Below, piece by piece: positions 10,062 to 21,081 of a stretch of 64,000 bases of DNA. Source of the stretch: Nematostella vectensis (lineage: Eukaryota > Cnidaria > Anthozoa > Actiniaria > Edwardsiidae); NCBI RefSeq assembly GCF_932526225.1, contig NC_064047.1, forward strand, positions 2,665,501 through 2,729,500, read 5' to 3'. The notes beneath the pieces were generated by a model, which was not told the DNA's origin, searched no databases, and was given only the letters and a program-made list of their open reading frames with translations. Every line of letters begins with the position of its first letter. Within the stretch, counting starts at the first letter, position 1. A program made the translations under genes and the position numbers.

Positions 10062-10500
10062 AACATGTTTAACACATTTCAAACCCCTTTGGTGATAAAA
10101 GTTTTTGATAATACCACAAGTTAGTAATGTTAGTTTGGTAATAATGTTAGAAGTGTAAGTAACAAAACACTTTAGAAAAATAGATACTTGTCAGATGCCG
10201 ATTTGGTTAGAGTGTGAAACAAAATGTAATAGTTACAGTGTAATAGTCAAGCCAGAACAAAAGAGAACAAAGACATTACAGTGTATTAGTACGAAATAAA
10301 ATAAATAGTATTTCAAATGACAGTTAGATGCGTTTTCGTTTAGTCTAGTTGCCATATGTAAGCACGCGTCTTGGGGTTAGCCGCTTAAGTATAATTTTAC
10401 CAGCTTTTTGGTGTTTGGACTTACTGTTTCTTGATAGATGTTCGGAGATGTTTACATTTGAATCCAAGCCAAAGTTATTGCAAAAAGAATATTACTTAAT

Positions 10501-10740
10501 ATACATCTATATCAATTAAGTTTGACTATAAGAAAATGGAAAATGATTGAATGCCAAACACCACTGGTTATAGAAAACAAGTCTTGTATCTGTTAATAAC
10601 ATTCAGTGAGGCTGAATTAAGTTTGTAGCGAGGCCCTTGTAATGAATGAACGCATTTTTGATTATTATATATTATTATTGGCCAAACTTTGTTCAATTTT
10701 CAATTTTCTTATAGTCAAACTTTATCGAAATAGGTGTATA
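10501..10740. repeat. MITE with about 45-bp terminal inverted repeats
   Basis: The left end ATACATCTATATCAATTAAG continues into TTTGACTATAAGAAAAT. It is mirrored at the right end by ATTTTCTTATAGTCAAA and a similar outer part. It is non-coding, about 240 bp, and present in copy B at 46,321-46,560. The region from 10,062 to 10,500 is plain AT-rich sequence. Confidence 0.6.
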
Positions 10741-10787
10741 TTATAAACCATGATGATTTTTATTACCATAACGTTAGAATGAGCTTA

Positions 10788-11039
10788 GAGTGCAAACAGT
10801 AAAACCGTGAGAGATTAGTTAGTAAATAGAACTACTTTGTACAATTTAGTGAAAATAGTTGAACTAGAACGCGAATATTTAGTAAAATAGTTGGACCGTG
10901 ACTTTGGCTTTTTATTTTTTCTTGTCTCACAAGCGGCAACACTCTTTTGTGAGGGAAATTGACAATTCACTATTTAGTTATTGTACAAAATAGTACAATT
11001 TAGTTTTACTAATCTTCCACGCTTTTACTGTTTGCACTC
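10788..11039. repeat. Tc1/mariner-like MITE with TA target site
   Basis: Flanked by TA on both sides. The terminal inverted repeats are GAGTGCAAACAGTAAAACCG and its near-inverse CGCTTTTACTGTTTGCACTC. It is about 250 bp with no transposase, and conserved at 46,608-46,869 in copy B. A TA target duplication fits Tc1/mariner-type mobilisation. Between 11,042 and 11,752 no gene is recognised; a 69-codon minus frame there is identical in both copies but unsupported. Confidence 0.65.
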
Positions 11040-11752
11040 TAATTTTTTTCAGCATTTCAAGTATTTTGAATACATATCGTTTTTATAATTGTAATTTTTA
11101 ATAAATGCGTTGAGATAATAGCGGTCTTGCATGGTTCCTCTTTCCCCTCCCCCCTCTTCTCTCTCGTCCGTAAAAAAACCCTTTTGAGCAGAGCTTTCTG
11201 TGTGTAGCTTGATTCCTTTGTTCCATATTATTTGATCGAAAATATACCTCAAACTATTGCGACCTCCAAGTTGGAAATAATGTCACAGACCTCCATATCT
11301 TTAGCGATAACAAGGTGTTGATCTTTCTTTTTGAAAGAGCTTTTCTATGTGGTGTTTCATTGACCACACCCGATTCGAGCTCGCGAAAGAAGAGAGCAAG
11401 GTCTGGATGTAGCCACCGAAATCTAGAAGGTTCGCTAACGCGAAATCCGGCTCGTTCCAGCAGAGGCTAATGTGGAACAAAGGCAAAGCGACACAGAGAG
11501 CACTGCGCATGAGGTTGCCTTAGAGAGGGCTTAACGCGCTTGTCACGCGGATGACTGTTTACGAGCCTGTCACATATAAGACGTAATATCGCCTATGCGA
11601 GTGACGGATTGGCGAATCCGGGTGCACTCGTTACCACTCGCAGAACCTTTTGCGCTGTTCGTTCGTTTATTTATCAAAGCCATTCTGTCCCATTGTAGCA
11701 AAAAACCTTACTGCGAATAATCCAATTTCCATTGTGGAAAAAAACCTTTTTA

Positions 11753-11855
11753 ATGCTCATGGCTCCATTGTGGCAAAAGAGCTTCTTTGTGTGGATCATC
11801 GTCATTGTGGCTGGCAGTGCCAGTGATGGAAGTTCGGCGAATACGACGGAGACAA
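11753..11855 (+). CDS. Predicted signal-peptide exon of a secreted or membrane protein
   Basis: The frame starts at ATG 11753 and reads MLMAPLWQKSFFVWIIVIVA, then GSASDGSSANTTET. This is a short basic N-terminus, a hydrophobic core of about 12 residues and an Ala-Gly-Ser-Ala-Ser cleavage-like site. It ends at a consensus donor (ACAA then GTGAGT at 11,856) in phase 1. The exon is conserved in copy B at 47,584-47,686 with the same phase. A phase-compatible acceptor at 13,046-13,047 would join it to the Ser/Thr-rich repeat that follows, giving a secreted mucin-like protein. That join is inference. No family is recognised, and it may be unrelated to the KDZ gene downstream. Confidence 0.4.
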
Positions 11856-11918
11856 GTGAGTTGATAGACAACTAAAAAGTTTACACTTAAGAAAAATACC
11901 GAATATCGGCTTCATCCC

Positions 11919-12041
11919 GGTGTAAGAACCATTCCCAGAGGACACCTTTCAAGCTATATTTTCATCATGATTCCTTCTATACCATTCGTTCTACTAAACA
12001 AATGAAGCTATGTGACGCAACTCGCAGGTTCTTACACCGAG
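11919..12041. repeat. Short inverted repeat (CGGTGTAAGAACC / GGTTCTTACACCG)
   Basis: A 13-bp perfect inverted pair about 110 bp apart forms a MITE-like foldback of roughly 125 bp. It is present in copy B near 47,745-47,870. The region 12,042-13,047 has no clear gene. A partial end of an AGAAGGCCAATCACG-type repeat lies at about 12,714. Confidence 0.45.
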
Positions 12042-13047
12042 AATGAGCACGAATATCTCGCAAAATATCCATCCCCAGCTAGTTCAAGCAACCGAAAACA
12101 ATGCAATAAGATTAATGTGTAGCAATGTTCAAAAATGTTCATTTTTTAGTATTCTTTCGAAGAGATCATATGGCACAATGAAAGGAGTGGTTAAACCTTT
12201 TTTCATTCTCGTCTTTGATTATCCGTGACCGCATTTAATGATTTTTATCATTGACGAAAACATCTCTTCTCAAAACTTCCAATAATAGATTATTGAAATG
12301 ATTTATCAGCGTATGTTTGTTTTGAGAAAAAAGAATGCGAGCAATATTGAACCACTTGACAAAATTGGTGTTCAAGAACTAGATAAATACGAAACACCAG
12401 AAATACAGAGGAATTAGATGTCTTATCTTAGATAAGAATCGGTCTTATCAGCTGTTATCAGTTATTATATGGCATTTTCTACATATTAGAAGATGTTAAA
12501 AATTCAAAAAGTCGACGAGGAGCAAAATCAAGCGAACCAGAAATGCAAATAAAAATAAAAATACCGATAAATAAAAATACCGATTACAAGGCAGCAATGT
12601 AAACTCTGTGCAAAAGTTTTTGGTTACTATAATGCGACTTCAAATTTATTAATTTATAACAGAATAGAACGTAGCCATACGGAAATCATGATATTGGGAT
12701 TTCGTTGTGAAAGAAGGCCAATCACGCCGCCATTTTATGCTCCCGCTCATATTGCCGAGTTACACAAAGCATCCATTTCCATCGGCTAGTTGTTTAATCG
12801 GATATAAAACAACAGTGCTTGGTTACTCATTTCACCTAACAAATTAAATTCCGACCTCAAGCCTTCTCGTCTTTTAAGATAGCGACCGAGTTTGAGAAGT
12901 TTAGTGAGGTAGTTCACTTATTCACAATTCGTTTTTACTAGAAGCAAACCCTTGTGGTCGTGGTCTGCGTTTGCCTGACTAGTGTACACTATACTTTATC
13001 AAAATTAAAACAGGGAATATTTTCAAAATTTGATCCATTTGTACTAG

Positions 13048-13892
13048 CGTCAGCCTTTAGGTGGACCGAACACCTGTCGAGCACAAGACCCTTAATCACG
13101 TCACCAACTGCGTCAAGCATTAGTACCTCGATGACGTCATCCACTACGTCAAGCATTAGTCCCTCGAAAACGTTATCCACTACGTCAAGCATAAGAACCA
13201 CGATAACGTCATCTACTACGTCAACCATTAGTCCCACAATGACGTCATCCACTACGTCAAGCATTAGACCTACGAAAATGTCATCATTTACGTCAAGCAT
13301 TAGTCCCTCGATGACGTCATCAAAAACGTCAAGCACTAGACCTACGAAAACGTCATCATTTACGTCAAGCATTAGTCCCTCGATGACGTCATCAAATACG
13401 TCAAGCATTAGACCATTAATGACGTCATTAACTACGTCAAGCATTAGTCCCTCAATGACGCCATCCACTACGTCAAGCATTAGGCCCTCAATGACGTCAT
13501 CCACTATGTCAAACATTAGAACCACGATAACGTCATCTACTACGTCAAGCACTAGGCCCTCGTTGACGTCATCCACTACGTCAAGCACTAGTCCCACGAT
13601 GACGTCATCAACAACGTCGAGCAATAGACCTACGATAACGTTTTCACCTACATCAATCATTAGTCCCTCGATGACGTCATCAAATACGTCGAGCATTAGA
13701 TCATTGATGACGTCATCAACTACGTCAAGCATTAGGCCCTCGATGACGTCATCCACTACGTCAAGCATTAGGCCCTCAATACGCCATCCACTACGTCAAA
13801 CATTAGAACCACGATAACGTCATCTCCTACGTCAAGCACTAGGCCCACGATGACGTCATCTCCTACGTCAAGCATCAGTCCCTCGATGACGA
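13048..13892 (+). CDS. Ser/Thr-rich 36-bp repeat, possible mucin-like exon
   Basis: About 22 monomers of 36 bp encode a 12-residue Ser/Thr-rich repeat such as TSSTTSSIRPSM. The frame is open from before 13,048 to a stop at 13,815-13,817. A one-base loss near 13,778 (ccctcaatacgcc where neighbours have ccctcaatgacg) shifts the frame for the last monomers. A donor GTAAGT follows at 13,893. If spliced to the signal-peptide exon (acceptor 13,046-13,047, phases agree) it would give a secreted O-glycosylated type of protein. Alternatively the array is non-coding and its value lies in the TGACGTCA palindromes. It is absent from copy B. Uncertain. Confidence 0.35.
13098..13890. repeat. 36-bp minisatellite with twelve TGACGTCA palindromes
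   Basis: The monomer has the form ACGTCAAGCATTAGTCCCTC followed by GATGACGTCATCCACT. I count twelve perfect TGACGTCA sites, the full cAMP-response element bound by CREB/ATF bZIP proteins. Further monomers differ by one base, such as ATAACGTCA. Many of the intervening half-repeats also contain ACGTCA. Confidence 0.9.
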
Positions 13893-14103
13893 GTAAGTGT
13901 ATTGAAATCCACTCTTTGGATGTTGTTTTCTATCATATCTTGTCACAACAGGACTTTTTCCAGCATAAATATCATCATATGACAAAATAGTTACTGAAGA
14001 TGCATTTGGCATGCCACTGATTGACAATTACACTGTACTATTGTGGTAGTTTTCAATGTATCCTATTCCAGCCAATACAGTCCTTGTGTTATCTCTTCTG
14101 TAG

Positions 14104-17100
14104 GTTGGCACAGTCAATCCACAGACATTCCGGACAGCATTCCGTGAATGGAAATATTGCCAGTTTGAGATAGATAAAATCCGCCAACTTGACTGGATGA
14201 CCTGCCCAGCCTGTGACGACCTGCCACATTCCATGCACGTTGATGGTTACATGAAGCTTTACCGGTTCGCATCTGCAGTAACGTGAGTACTGTTTTGTGC
14301 AAAGCTCATTTACTTCATAATGTACAACTTGATTCTATGTTTGTAAAACTTTTGAGTTCACAACATTTAAGTTAGTAAAGCAAAGGAGCTGGATTAGCTC
14401 AGATTAAAACATGGTAAGCTTAGATTAAAATAACCAGCATAATAGTGCAGGTAGCTGGTTTCTGCTTTAAAGTTACTTTACTTTATAGTGGTGGTGGAGG
14501 TAGCTCTCATACAAGCTGTTCATGGCTGGACAGCTGTATATTGGTGCAGCTAACTACAGTATTCATTTGGGCAAAGGTATCTGCTCTTCTGTTTACTGGT
14601 GGTTCTGCACTCAGTTATTGCCAATAAGACCGAAACAGCTGCCAGTTATGACAGCATACATGCTTCTTCACGGTTTTTTATAGCCACGGCCAAACGTTTA
14701 TATCATTGTTGGTTTTCATGTGACGACACTGGTGGGCGTTCAACATGGAACTTTGGGTAACACTATATATTATGCTGACCTTACAACTTGGACCTTCTTG
14801 TAGACGTAAAGCAGACAGTTACTACGGTGAAGCCTTCATTGCCAATAACGTAAAGGTCGATGCACACTTGCAAAATGTGTACCAGTGCCCCACGAAGAAG
14901 GTATATACAACAAACCTTAACATTGGGGATGATCATTACAAGTGCAGTAATGCCGTTCTTGTTTCAGTTAATTGCTTTTCCTATAATCTTCGTTTGACTA
15001 AAGTACTATACTGGCTTGACAGTGTTAAAGTGTTACTTTCAAATTGTTCTATTTCTGTTCTCCTGTACTCTCGAGACATTATGGTTGGATCCAGGATTTT
15101 ACGGGAGTATTCCTTTTCTTCACTCTTTCCAACTCCAAATCGGAGTACCACCGTATTTGGTTTATGTTTGATTTAGCAACCCATTATTTCTATGCAATCC
15201 ATGACATTCTTGATTCCAGAGTGATAGTTCTAATGGCATGTGTGGCGAAAGCAACTGGCGTGCTGCAGGGAATGTGGCAAAGAAGAGGAAAAACCTTTCT
15301 GAAACAGGTCTCGAAATCGCCGGATGTAGACATGCCCTTGCCCATAATGCAGTGAACATGTTTCACGGGGAGATTTATGGGTACGCGCACTCCAGACATC
15401 TCCAGACAACATACTTTCTGCCAAAGGAAGTCGAATTTTTTTGGTATGACGTAGTTTGTCAGTACTGGCCCTGGCTGCGGGTGCATGATCCAGACACAGC
15501 GTCAAAAATGAAGCCCGCCTTATCAGTGATGCACGCCAAGGCACATTCCTGGAACTGTCAGGTCAGCACGTTAAGTATATGCACAGTTCCTATTATTGTA
15601 AAATGGGCTTACATTTGTCAGATGTTACCATGTTACAAGTATTATTTCAACAGCCGCAGTGGGGAGGGCGATGGCAGGAGGGTGCTGCCGCAACAACAGG
15701 CGAAGAGGTCGAACTGATAAACAGCCACTTTTCTCGACTTGGGTCGCTAATGGAACGCAGTGATAGGCGTTTGGTTTATATTTTTGTTTCTGTTTTGTCT
15801 ATTTCGTTTCTAGTTCCAGTGCGCACCAAGCGTCTTCTGGTAGACTTAGAGATGGAGAGGCGGCGGCACAACGAGGAAAGACAGGTGGTGAAAAGGGAGA
15901 TGCGCTCCTTTTTGCTTTATTACTGCAGAAACTTGTTACCGTCGTTGTAGCTGCAAAAAGAAAAACTTGAAGACTTTCTTGCAGGTAATATTGCCTTTCC
16001 TGAATTGATTTTGTAATCCAAAAATATTACATTGATAAGAAGTAATGATAAATGTTGAAAAATGTTTCCAATAGTAAAATTAAATATGCTTGTTTTCTTT
16101 TAACAGGTGACACAGGCAACCAGGTTTTGCCGATAGATATCACAACTGAGCCCCCACAACAGGTGATCAAGTTTAATCCCGCCAACAAAATGCATATGTA
16201 GTGCAATATTAGCGCTAATTCGAATTCGACGAGCAATTGAATATCAATATATCAATATATTTTTGTTATGTTGTAAATTCATTATTATACTATTCTATAT
16301 CGGCAGAGACGACGTTACGAATCCAACTCCCTCAGAGAGGGTGTCCTCAGGGGAAAGCTGGCCCTGGTTCAACAAGGGATCGAATTTGCGATGCGGCAAA
16401 TTTCGTCAGGCTTTTCTTCCTTTGCCCCTGTACTGAATGAAGACTTGGAGGAGTTCCGTGACACTCTGCAGACGCCTGATGAAGAAGAAAACGAGGAGGA
16501 AGAAGATGACGAAGAGGAGTCTGATGAGAGTAGCGATGACGAAGGAGACGACGCCACTCCGTCTATAGCCATACAGTCTAAAGACTTAGGCCAAGGCGTC
16601 CACGCCTGGTGTTTCCCTGAAACAATAAGTCAAGGAAGATTCAACGGTAGAAACGGAAGCAGTGCATGCAGCGTAATTGCCTTGGTAATTGGCCATATTT
16701 TCTGGAGCAAATCTCTTTTGCTCCCGCGTCCGTCTGCTTTGCTCCCAGAGAGTAACGTTGCTGCAATGTGCGCAGGTATCGAGCAGGGAAACAGGATTTA
16801 TGACCTGCAAAGGAGCAGCCTTCCCACGCGGTACCTCTCCATAGAGGAAGCCGCAGGCTATCTCGCACCATGGTTTGACTGCTCCATTCGTGAGACCTTA
16901 CCCGTCCGCCTAGAAGATCCGCACGAGGAAACAACAATCGTATATCAGCTACAAAATTCCGTTCCTCCTGTGGGGTCTTTCAATCTAGCTTGCCTTACGA
17001 TAAGTTGTAGGTCTGCACTTTTCGTGATCAGCGGCACTCAAATTGCTTACTTTGATAGCCACTCGCATATGGCTAATCACGGCGCGCTAGTACTGTTATG

Positions 17101-17200
17101 TGCAACAGAAAACATGCGTACGTTTTGCGAGGCGTTATGGCGTTACGAGGGCTTTAACAAATCTACATATGGTAACTTATCTATTGTAGAATTCCATTAA
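14104..17200 (+). CDS. KDZ-type transposase gene with cysteine-peptidase-like C-terminal domain
   Basis: Exons with matching phases: 14,104-14,282; 14,804-14,900; 15,220-15,561; 15,654 to about 15,890; a short piece ending 15,981; 16,107-16,162; 16,307-17,200. The first exon has a Cys-pair module (WMTCPACDD) and DGYMKLYRF. The third has CGESNWRA, ETGLEIAGCRH, GEIYGYA, YDVVCQYWPWL and MHAKAHSWNCQ. The fourth has WQEGAAATTGEEVE. This order matches KDZ (Kyakuja-Dileera-Zisupton) transposases, with Asp, Asp and Glu as likely catalytic residues. The last exon gives an acidic linker, then GRNGSSACSVIAL and AYFDSHSHMANHG, resembling the Cys and Asp-His sites of papain-like peptidases. An in-frame TAG at 15,948 needs a small intron, or the gene is dead. 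The true 5' end was not found. Confidence 0.72.
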
Positions 17201-17675
17201 ATTTGTAGCCGGGGTCACTTGCTGAATAGACAAATTTTTAGTCGTCCCTAACTTTTACTCGCTAACATATGCGCACACGCAAATCTTCAGTGGAACATAG
17301 GGATGGGTGTCCTATCGTGATACAGAACGAGGACTCTTTACTTCGGGATATCATTTCTGTCCCAACGCAACGTTAGGTAAAAGTGATTGTATAGGCATGT
17401 AACTGTAACTGTAAAGTAGCACATTTATATTAATCCGGCGAGGCTGGGATTATCAAACAGACAGAACTTATAATTAAAAGTAGTGAGCAAATCAAATGTC
17501 GCCAGTGTAATGTCAATTTCACATTTTAAACATTAATGAAAAAGTAACTAGGGGTAGGTTGTAGGCTTAGAGATAGGCGATAAGGGGTAAGCCCCACCCC
17601 AGCCCCAGAGCGGACAAGCCCGTTCTCTTTCCTTGTTCGCCTATGCGTTTCAGCACCGATTCTGACAGAGGCGTT

Positions 17676-18277
17676 CAGTCATAGCCTTAGGTTCGTTGAG
17701 GTAGACCCCGAGGAGAGTACCCCCCCCCCCCCCCCCCGTTTTGAGTTTTACCCCCAAAAAAGTGAAAACTATAGGGATCCCTCATAGCCTTAGTTTCGTT
17801 GGGGTAGGTACCGAGAAGAGTACACCCCGTTTCGAGTTCTACCCCAAAAAATTGTAAACTATAGGGATCCCTCATAGCCTTAGTTTCGTTGGGGTAGATA
17901 CCGAGAAGAGTACACCCCGTTTTGAGCTTTACCCTCAAAAAGTTAAAAAAGGCCATAAGGATCCCTCATAGCATTAGTTTCGTTGGGGTAGATACACAGA
18001 AGAGTACACCCCGTTTCGAGTTCTACCCCAAAAAATTGTAAACTATAGGGATCCCTCATAGCCTTAGTTTCGTTGGGGTAGATACCGAGAAGAGTACACC
18101 CCGTTTTGAGCTTTACCCTCAAAAAGTTAAAAAAGGCCATAAGGATCCCTCATAGCATTAGTTTCGTTGGGGTAGATACACAGAAGAGTACACCCCGTTT
18201 TCAGTTTTACCCCCAAAAAGTTAAAAAGGGTAAACTATAGTGGGATCCCTCATAGCCTTAGTTTCATTGGGGTAGAC
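17676..18277. repeat. Tandem satellite of about 90 bp
   Basis: About six to seven monomers share GGATCCCTCATAGCCTTAGT and TTCGTTGGGGTAGATACCGA. The first is degenerate and carries a long C run (17,719-17,737). Two adjacent monomer types alternate in copy A as a duplicated pair. Copy B (49,726-50,152) has about two fewer. Short open frames on the minus strand are repeat by-products. The stretch 17,201-17,675 holds no gene. Confidence 0.85.
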
Positions 18278-18288
18278 CAATATACCGT

Positions 18289-18400
18289 TTAGGGATTAGG
18301 GTTAGGGTTGGGGTTAGGGTAGGGTTGGGGTTAGGGTAGGGTTGGGGTTAGGGTAGGGTTAGGATTGGGGTTAGGTTAGGGTAGGGTTAGGGTTGGGGTT
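18289..18400. repeat. Interstitial telomere-like repeat (TTAGGG variants)
   Basis: Degenerate array of TTAGGG, TTGGGG and TAGGG units next to the 90-bp satellite, suggesting a former subtelomeric satellite. It is conserved at 50,163-50,264 in copy B. Confidence 0.8.
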
Positions 18401-18645
18401 ATTCTTAGGGATTCCTCTTTGCATTAGTTGTGATGGGCTAGACCGAGGATTATGACTTAGCAGGCTCCGATCGCGTTCATCACAGACAGGTTTTTTCTCT
18501 TGCATTAAAAGGACGTTCGCTAAAAAGGCAAAGGAAATAAGAGGCTGACTTTTTAATTGTAATTGCAGCTTTGGGACGAGTTTATCTGAATATTCAACTT
18601 GACGAGTTTTATCCGGACTGCTGTGACACTTGCAGCCAGCAGTTA

Positions 18646-19080
18646 AAGAGCCTGAGTCACGAAAAATAATATTAGCCTATATTAAGATCAACATTCCTTG
18701 GGTACTTTGAGAAAATCTGATGTAAATTTGTTTAAAACCCGCAAAGTTATGGTATTTTCTTCCGAGACGATTGACGGCAATTCGGTATCAATTTTTGTCC
18801 CCCTTTTGGAGGACTAGGTTCTAGAAAACTCGCTTTGATTATCGACCTCGCTCTCATGAATGGCCTCGCTTTCGTGTGATAACGCGTCGTTTTGCGTCAT
18901 AATGTTGGCTTATCATTCCCGCGTTCACAAAGTCTCTTCAAATATATATGGTCAAGGTCAAAACAATACATACAAGACACGATCCATCAAACATTCAAAT
19001 AATTATACCGGATTGCAAGTATCACGCAGTATGACTGAGAGTTCGTCGAGTTCATCAGACGAAAACGAAGGCTACGAAAG
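18646..19080. other. Segment present in copy A only
   Basis: Copy B goes from CAGCAGTTAA directly to a short joint and then GTTAGTATG, skipping about 430 bp found here. The segment holds a 75-codon frame ending in a run of Ser and acidic residues, which I do not recognise. No inverted ends or target duplication are obvious. Confidence 0.5.
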
Positions 19081-19140
19081 TTAGTATGTTAATGATCCCT
19101 TTGGCGTATTTTAGTGCAAAAATCTCGTGTTTTCAGTTTA

Positions 19141-20110
19141 ATTAATAATAATATTTATTTGTAAAGCGCTAAATCTATGTGGGCATTTTAAACGAAATAA
19201 AGAAAACAAAGAATTACATATAAAGAATCTATAGATTACATTAACCATTGTAAAATAAACGGAACAAGTGCCTGTTTAAAAATAAGTCCTCTTATCCCTT
19301 GATGATGATGCATGGATAATTGTTTTTAAGGTGATTGTCAATAAACATGCCAAGATATTTAATAGTACTTTTGTGCTCGATATCACAGGCTGTGATGGTG
19401 ATACTAACTTTCTTCCTAGGTGATTTAATAATAATGTAGTTAGTTTTCTTAAAGTTCATGGATTATTTATTTGCATTGAAATATTTGATTACATTTAAAA
19501 GTTCAGTGTTAATGGTTAGCTCTAAATCTTTAGGATTTTTAGATGAATAGAAAATGTTTGTATCGTCTGCAAATATCCTGAATTTCAGTTTTTTTGAGGA
19601 GTGTGGGAGGTCATTGATGTATAGAAGAAAAAGCAAAGGTCCAAGTGTTGACCCTTGTGGGACTCCGCAGGTAATTGGTTGAAGGTCCGATTCAGTGTTT
19701 CCTAATTTGACAAACTGTTTTCTTTCATTTAGGTAGCTTGAAAACCATTTTTGTGGGGTATCCCTAATTCCATATTTGTACATTTTATCAAGTAAAATGT
19801 TATGGTTTAGGGTATCAAATGCCTTCGAGAAATCAAGGAAAATACCACAGGTCAGCATGTTTTGATCTAGTGCTGTTTTAAGGTTTTCGATAGTTTCTAA
19901 GATTGCATGCTCTGTAAAGTGGCCTTTCCTGAATCCAAACTGATATTGAAATAAGATATTATGCTTTTCAAGATAGAAGATTAATTGATCATATACAAGT
20001 TTTTCAAGGATTTTTTTAAAGGAGAAAAGAATAGCTATTTGCCTGTAGTTTCCTGGTTGAGAGGGGTCACTTTTAAATATTGGGGTTACTCGTGAGATCT
20101 TGAAGGTATT
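19141..20110 (-). pseudogene. Non-LTR retrotransposon (LINE) reverse transcriptase fragment, copy A
   Basis: On the minus strand the fragment encodes reverse-transcriptase blocks in order: a PGNYRQIA region near 20,050; FQYQFGFRKGHFTEHAI; then GIFLDFSKAFDTLNHNILL, GVPQGSTLGPLLFLLYINDL and the FADDTN active site. This order and wording fit CR1/L2/Jockey-like LINEs. The element is truncated at its 5' end (about 20,110). It is interrupted by stops, including one after FNANK at 19,463, and by a frame change near 19,990-20,020. The 3' part (19,141-19,460) is AT-rich and may include the tail. No endonuclease domain is present. The copy at 50,580-51,545 has different damage. Confidence 0.85.
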
Positions 20111-20334
20111 ACAAAATAAAAGAAAGCATCAATAGAAAAAGGAGGTCCAAGAACGAAACAAACAATAAAGCAGCAGCTAACAAAACTGAAAACATTCGAA
20201 GTTTTCGGGTACAGAGAATACTCGAGTGCTTTGAGAAACAGGCCCCTGGTTAAGCAGTTATAATCACACAAAAAAACAGACTTGAAAAATAAACTGATTG
20301 ATTTTGTTTTGTACATGGAGCATGCTATGTTCAT

Positions 20335-20508
20335 GTTGGTGTTGTCGCCGCGGGTGCCCCCGTGGGTGGTGTTGTCGCCGCGGGTGCCCCCGTGGGTGGT
20401 GTTGTCGCCGCGGGTGCTGCCGTGGGTGGTGTTGTCGCCGCGGGTGCTGCAGTGGGTGGTGTTGTCGCCGCGGGTGCCCCCGTGGGTGGTGTTGTTGCCG
20501 CGGGTGTT
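20335..20508. repeat. 30-bp GC-rich minisatellite
   Basis: About six units of GTTGTCGCCGCGGGTGCCCC CGTGGGTGGT. Its GC content is sharply above the surroundings. It gives open frames in several readings (for example Ala-Ala-Thr-Thr-Pro-Pro on the minus strand), which I treat as by-products. Present in copy B at 51,785-51,959 with base differences. Confidence 0.85.
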
Positions 20509-20883
20509 TTTCTTTGGGCTGAAATGGACAAACTAGTTTTTCTTATCAAATGAGGCGAACATTTTTTTTTGTTTTTACCAATTGGGATTATTTAATACAA
20601 TCAGATTGCTTTTAAGTATTTTAAAAGAGAATTTGCTCAGTATCATAAACACAACGCGACGGTCCGCCTTGACCTGATCATAATAAAACTCGACTTGAAA
20701 TTGAACTTGAAAAGTTGATAAATTTCAGCATCTCTGAATCGTCTTTTGCCCTGGGACTACTTTATTTATGCAATTACCAATACAGCATACACAAATCAAT
20801 ATGGTAAAGATATAAATTTACTAGGGGAGGGCTCTAGTAGTTTAAATATTGTTCTGTAAATTTCGTGGAAAAAGATATCTGTA

Positions 20884-21081
20884 TCACAGACCTCTCATGA
20901 ATCTATCAAACAAGCGGAAGGCAAGTTGGCCATCCTCGTCAGGTTTGGCCTCCTGCTGGTCCCCGATAAACTTCAGGCCCCTTCCTCTTGTGCCGTAGCA
21001 GGATGTGGTCGTCCCTTCGCCGTGCCGTCCAAACATAAGGACGACCACATCCACGCCGTGCTCCTTTTGAAGGACATCTGT
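20884..21081 (-). CDS. Unrecognised minus-strand open exon (possible terminal exon)
   Basis: The minus-strand frame follows a good acceptor (ATCCACAG) and reads TDVLQKEHGVDVVVLMFGRH, then GEGTTTSCYGTRGRGLKF, and ends FDRFMRGL with a stop. Codon use is less AT-rich than the surroundings and the frame is intact in copy B (52,331-52,528) with two substitutions. It could be the last exon of the candidate minus-strand gene that starts at 27,569. The block around the central His and Gly residues recalls peptidase motifs but I cannot assign a family. A 14-bp inverted repeat (21,001-21,014 and 21,039-21,052) underlies part of it. Confidence 0.3.
   Translation of the reverse strand, partial: TDVLQKEHGVDVVVLMFGRHGEGTTTSCYGTRGRGLKFIGDQQEAKPDEDGQLAFRLFDRFMRGL

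Noticed and set aside
11301-11510. 69-codon minus frame identical in both copies (also 47,132-47,341)
   Set aside because: The surroundings are equally conserved because the duplication is recent. No motif or splice context supports it.
14745-15176. 143-codon plus frame over the KDZ region
   Set aside because: Only 14,804-14,900 fits KDZ motifs and splice phases. The rest reads through an intron.
15230-15544. Minus-strand frames opposite the KDZ core
   Set aside because: They are shadows of the strongly supported plus-strand exon at 15,220-15,561.
20331-20553. Ala/Thr/Pro or Gly/Ala-rich proteins over the GC-rich minisatellite
   Set aside because: Several frames are open at once in a 30-bp repeat, with no start context or flanking exons.
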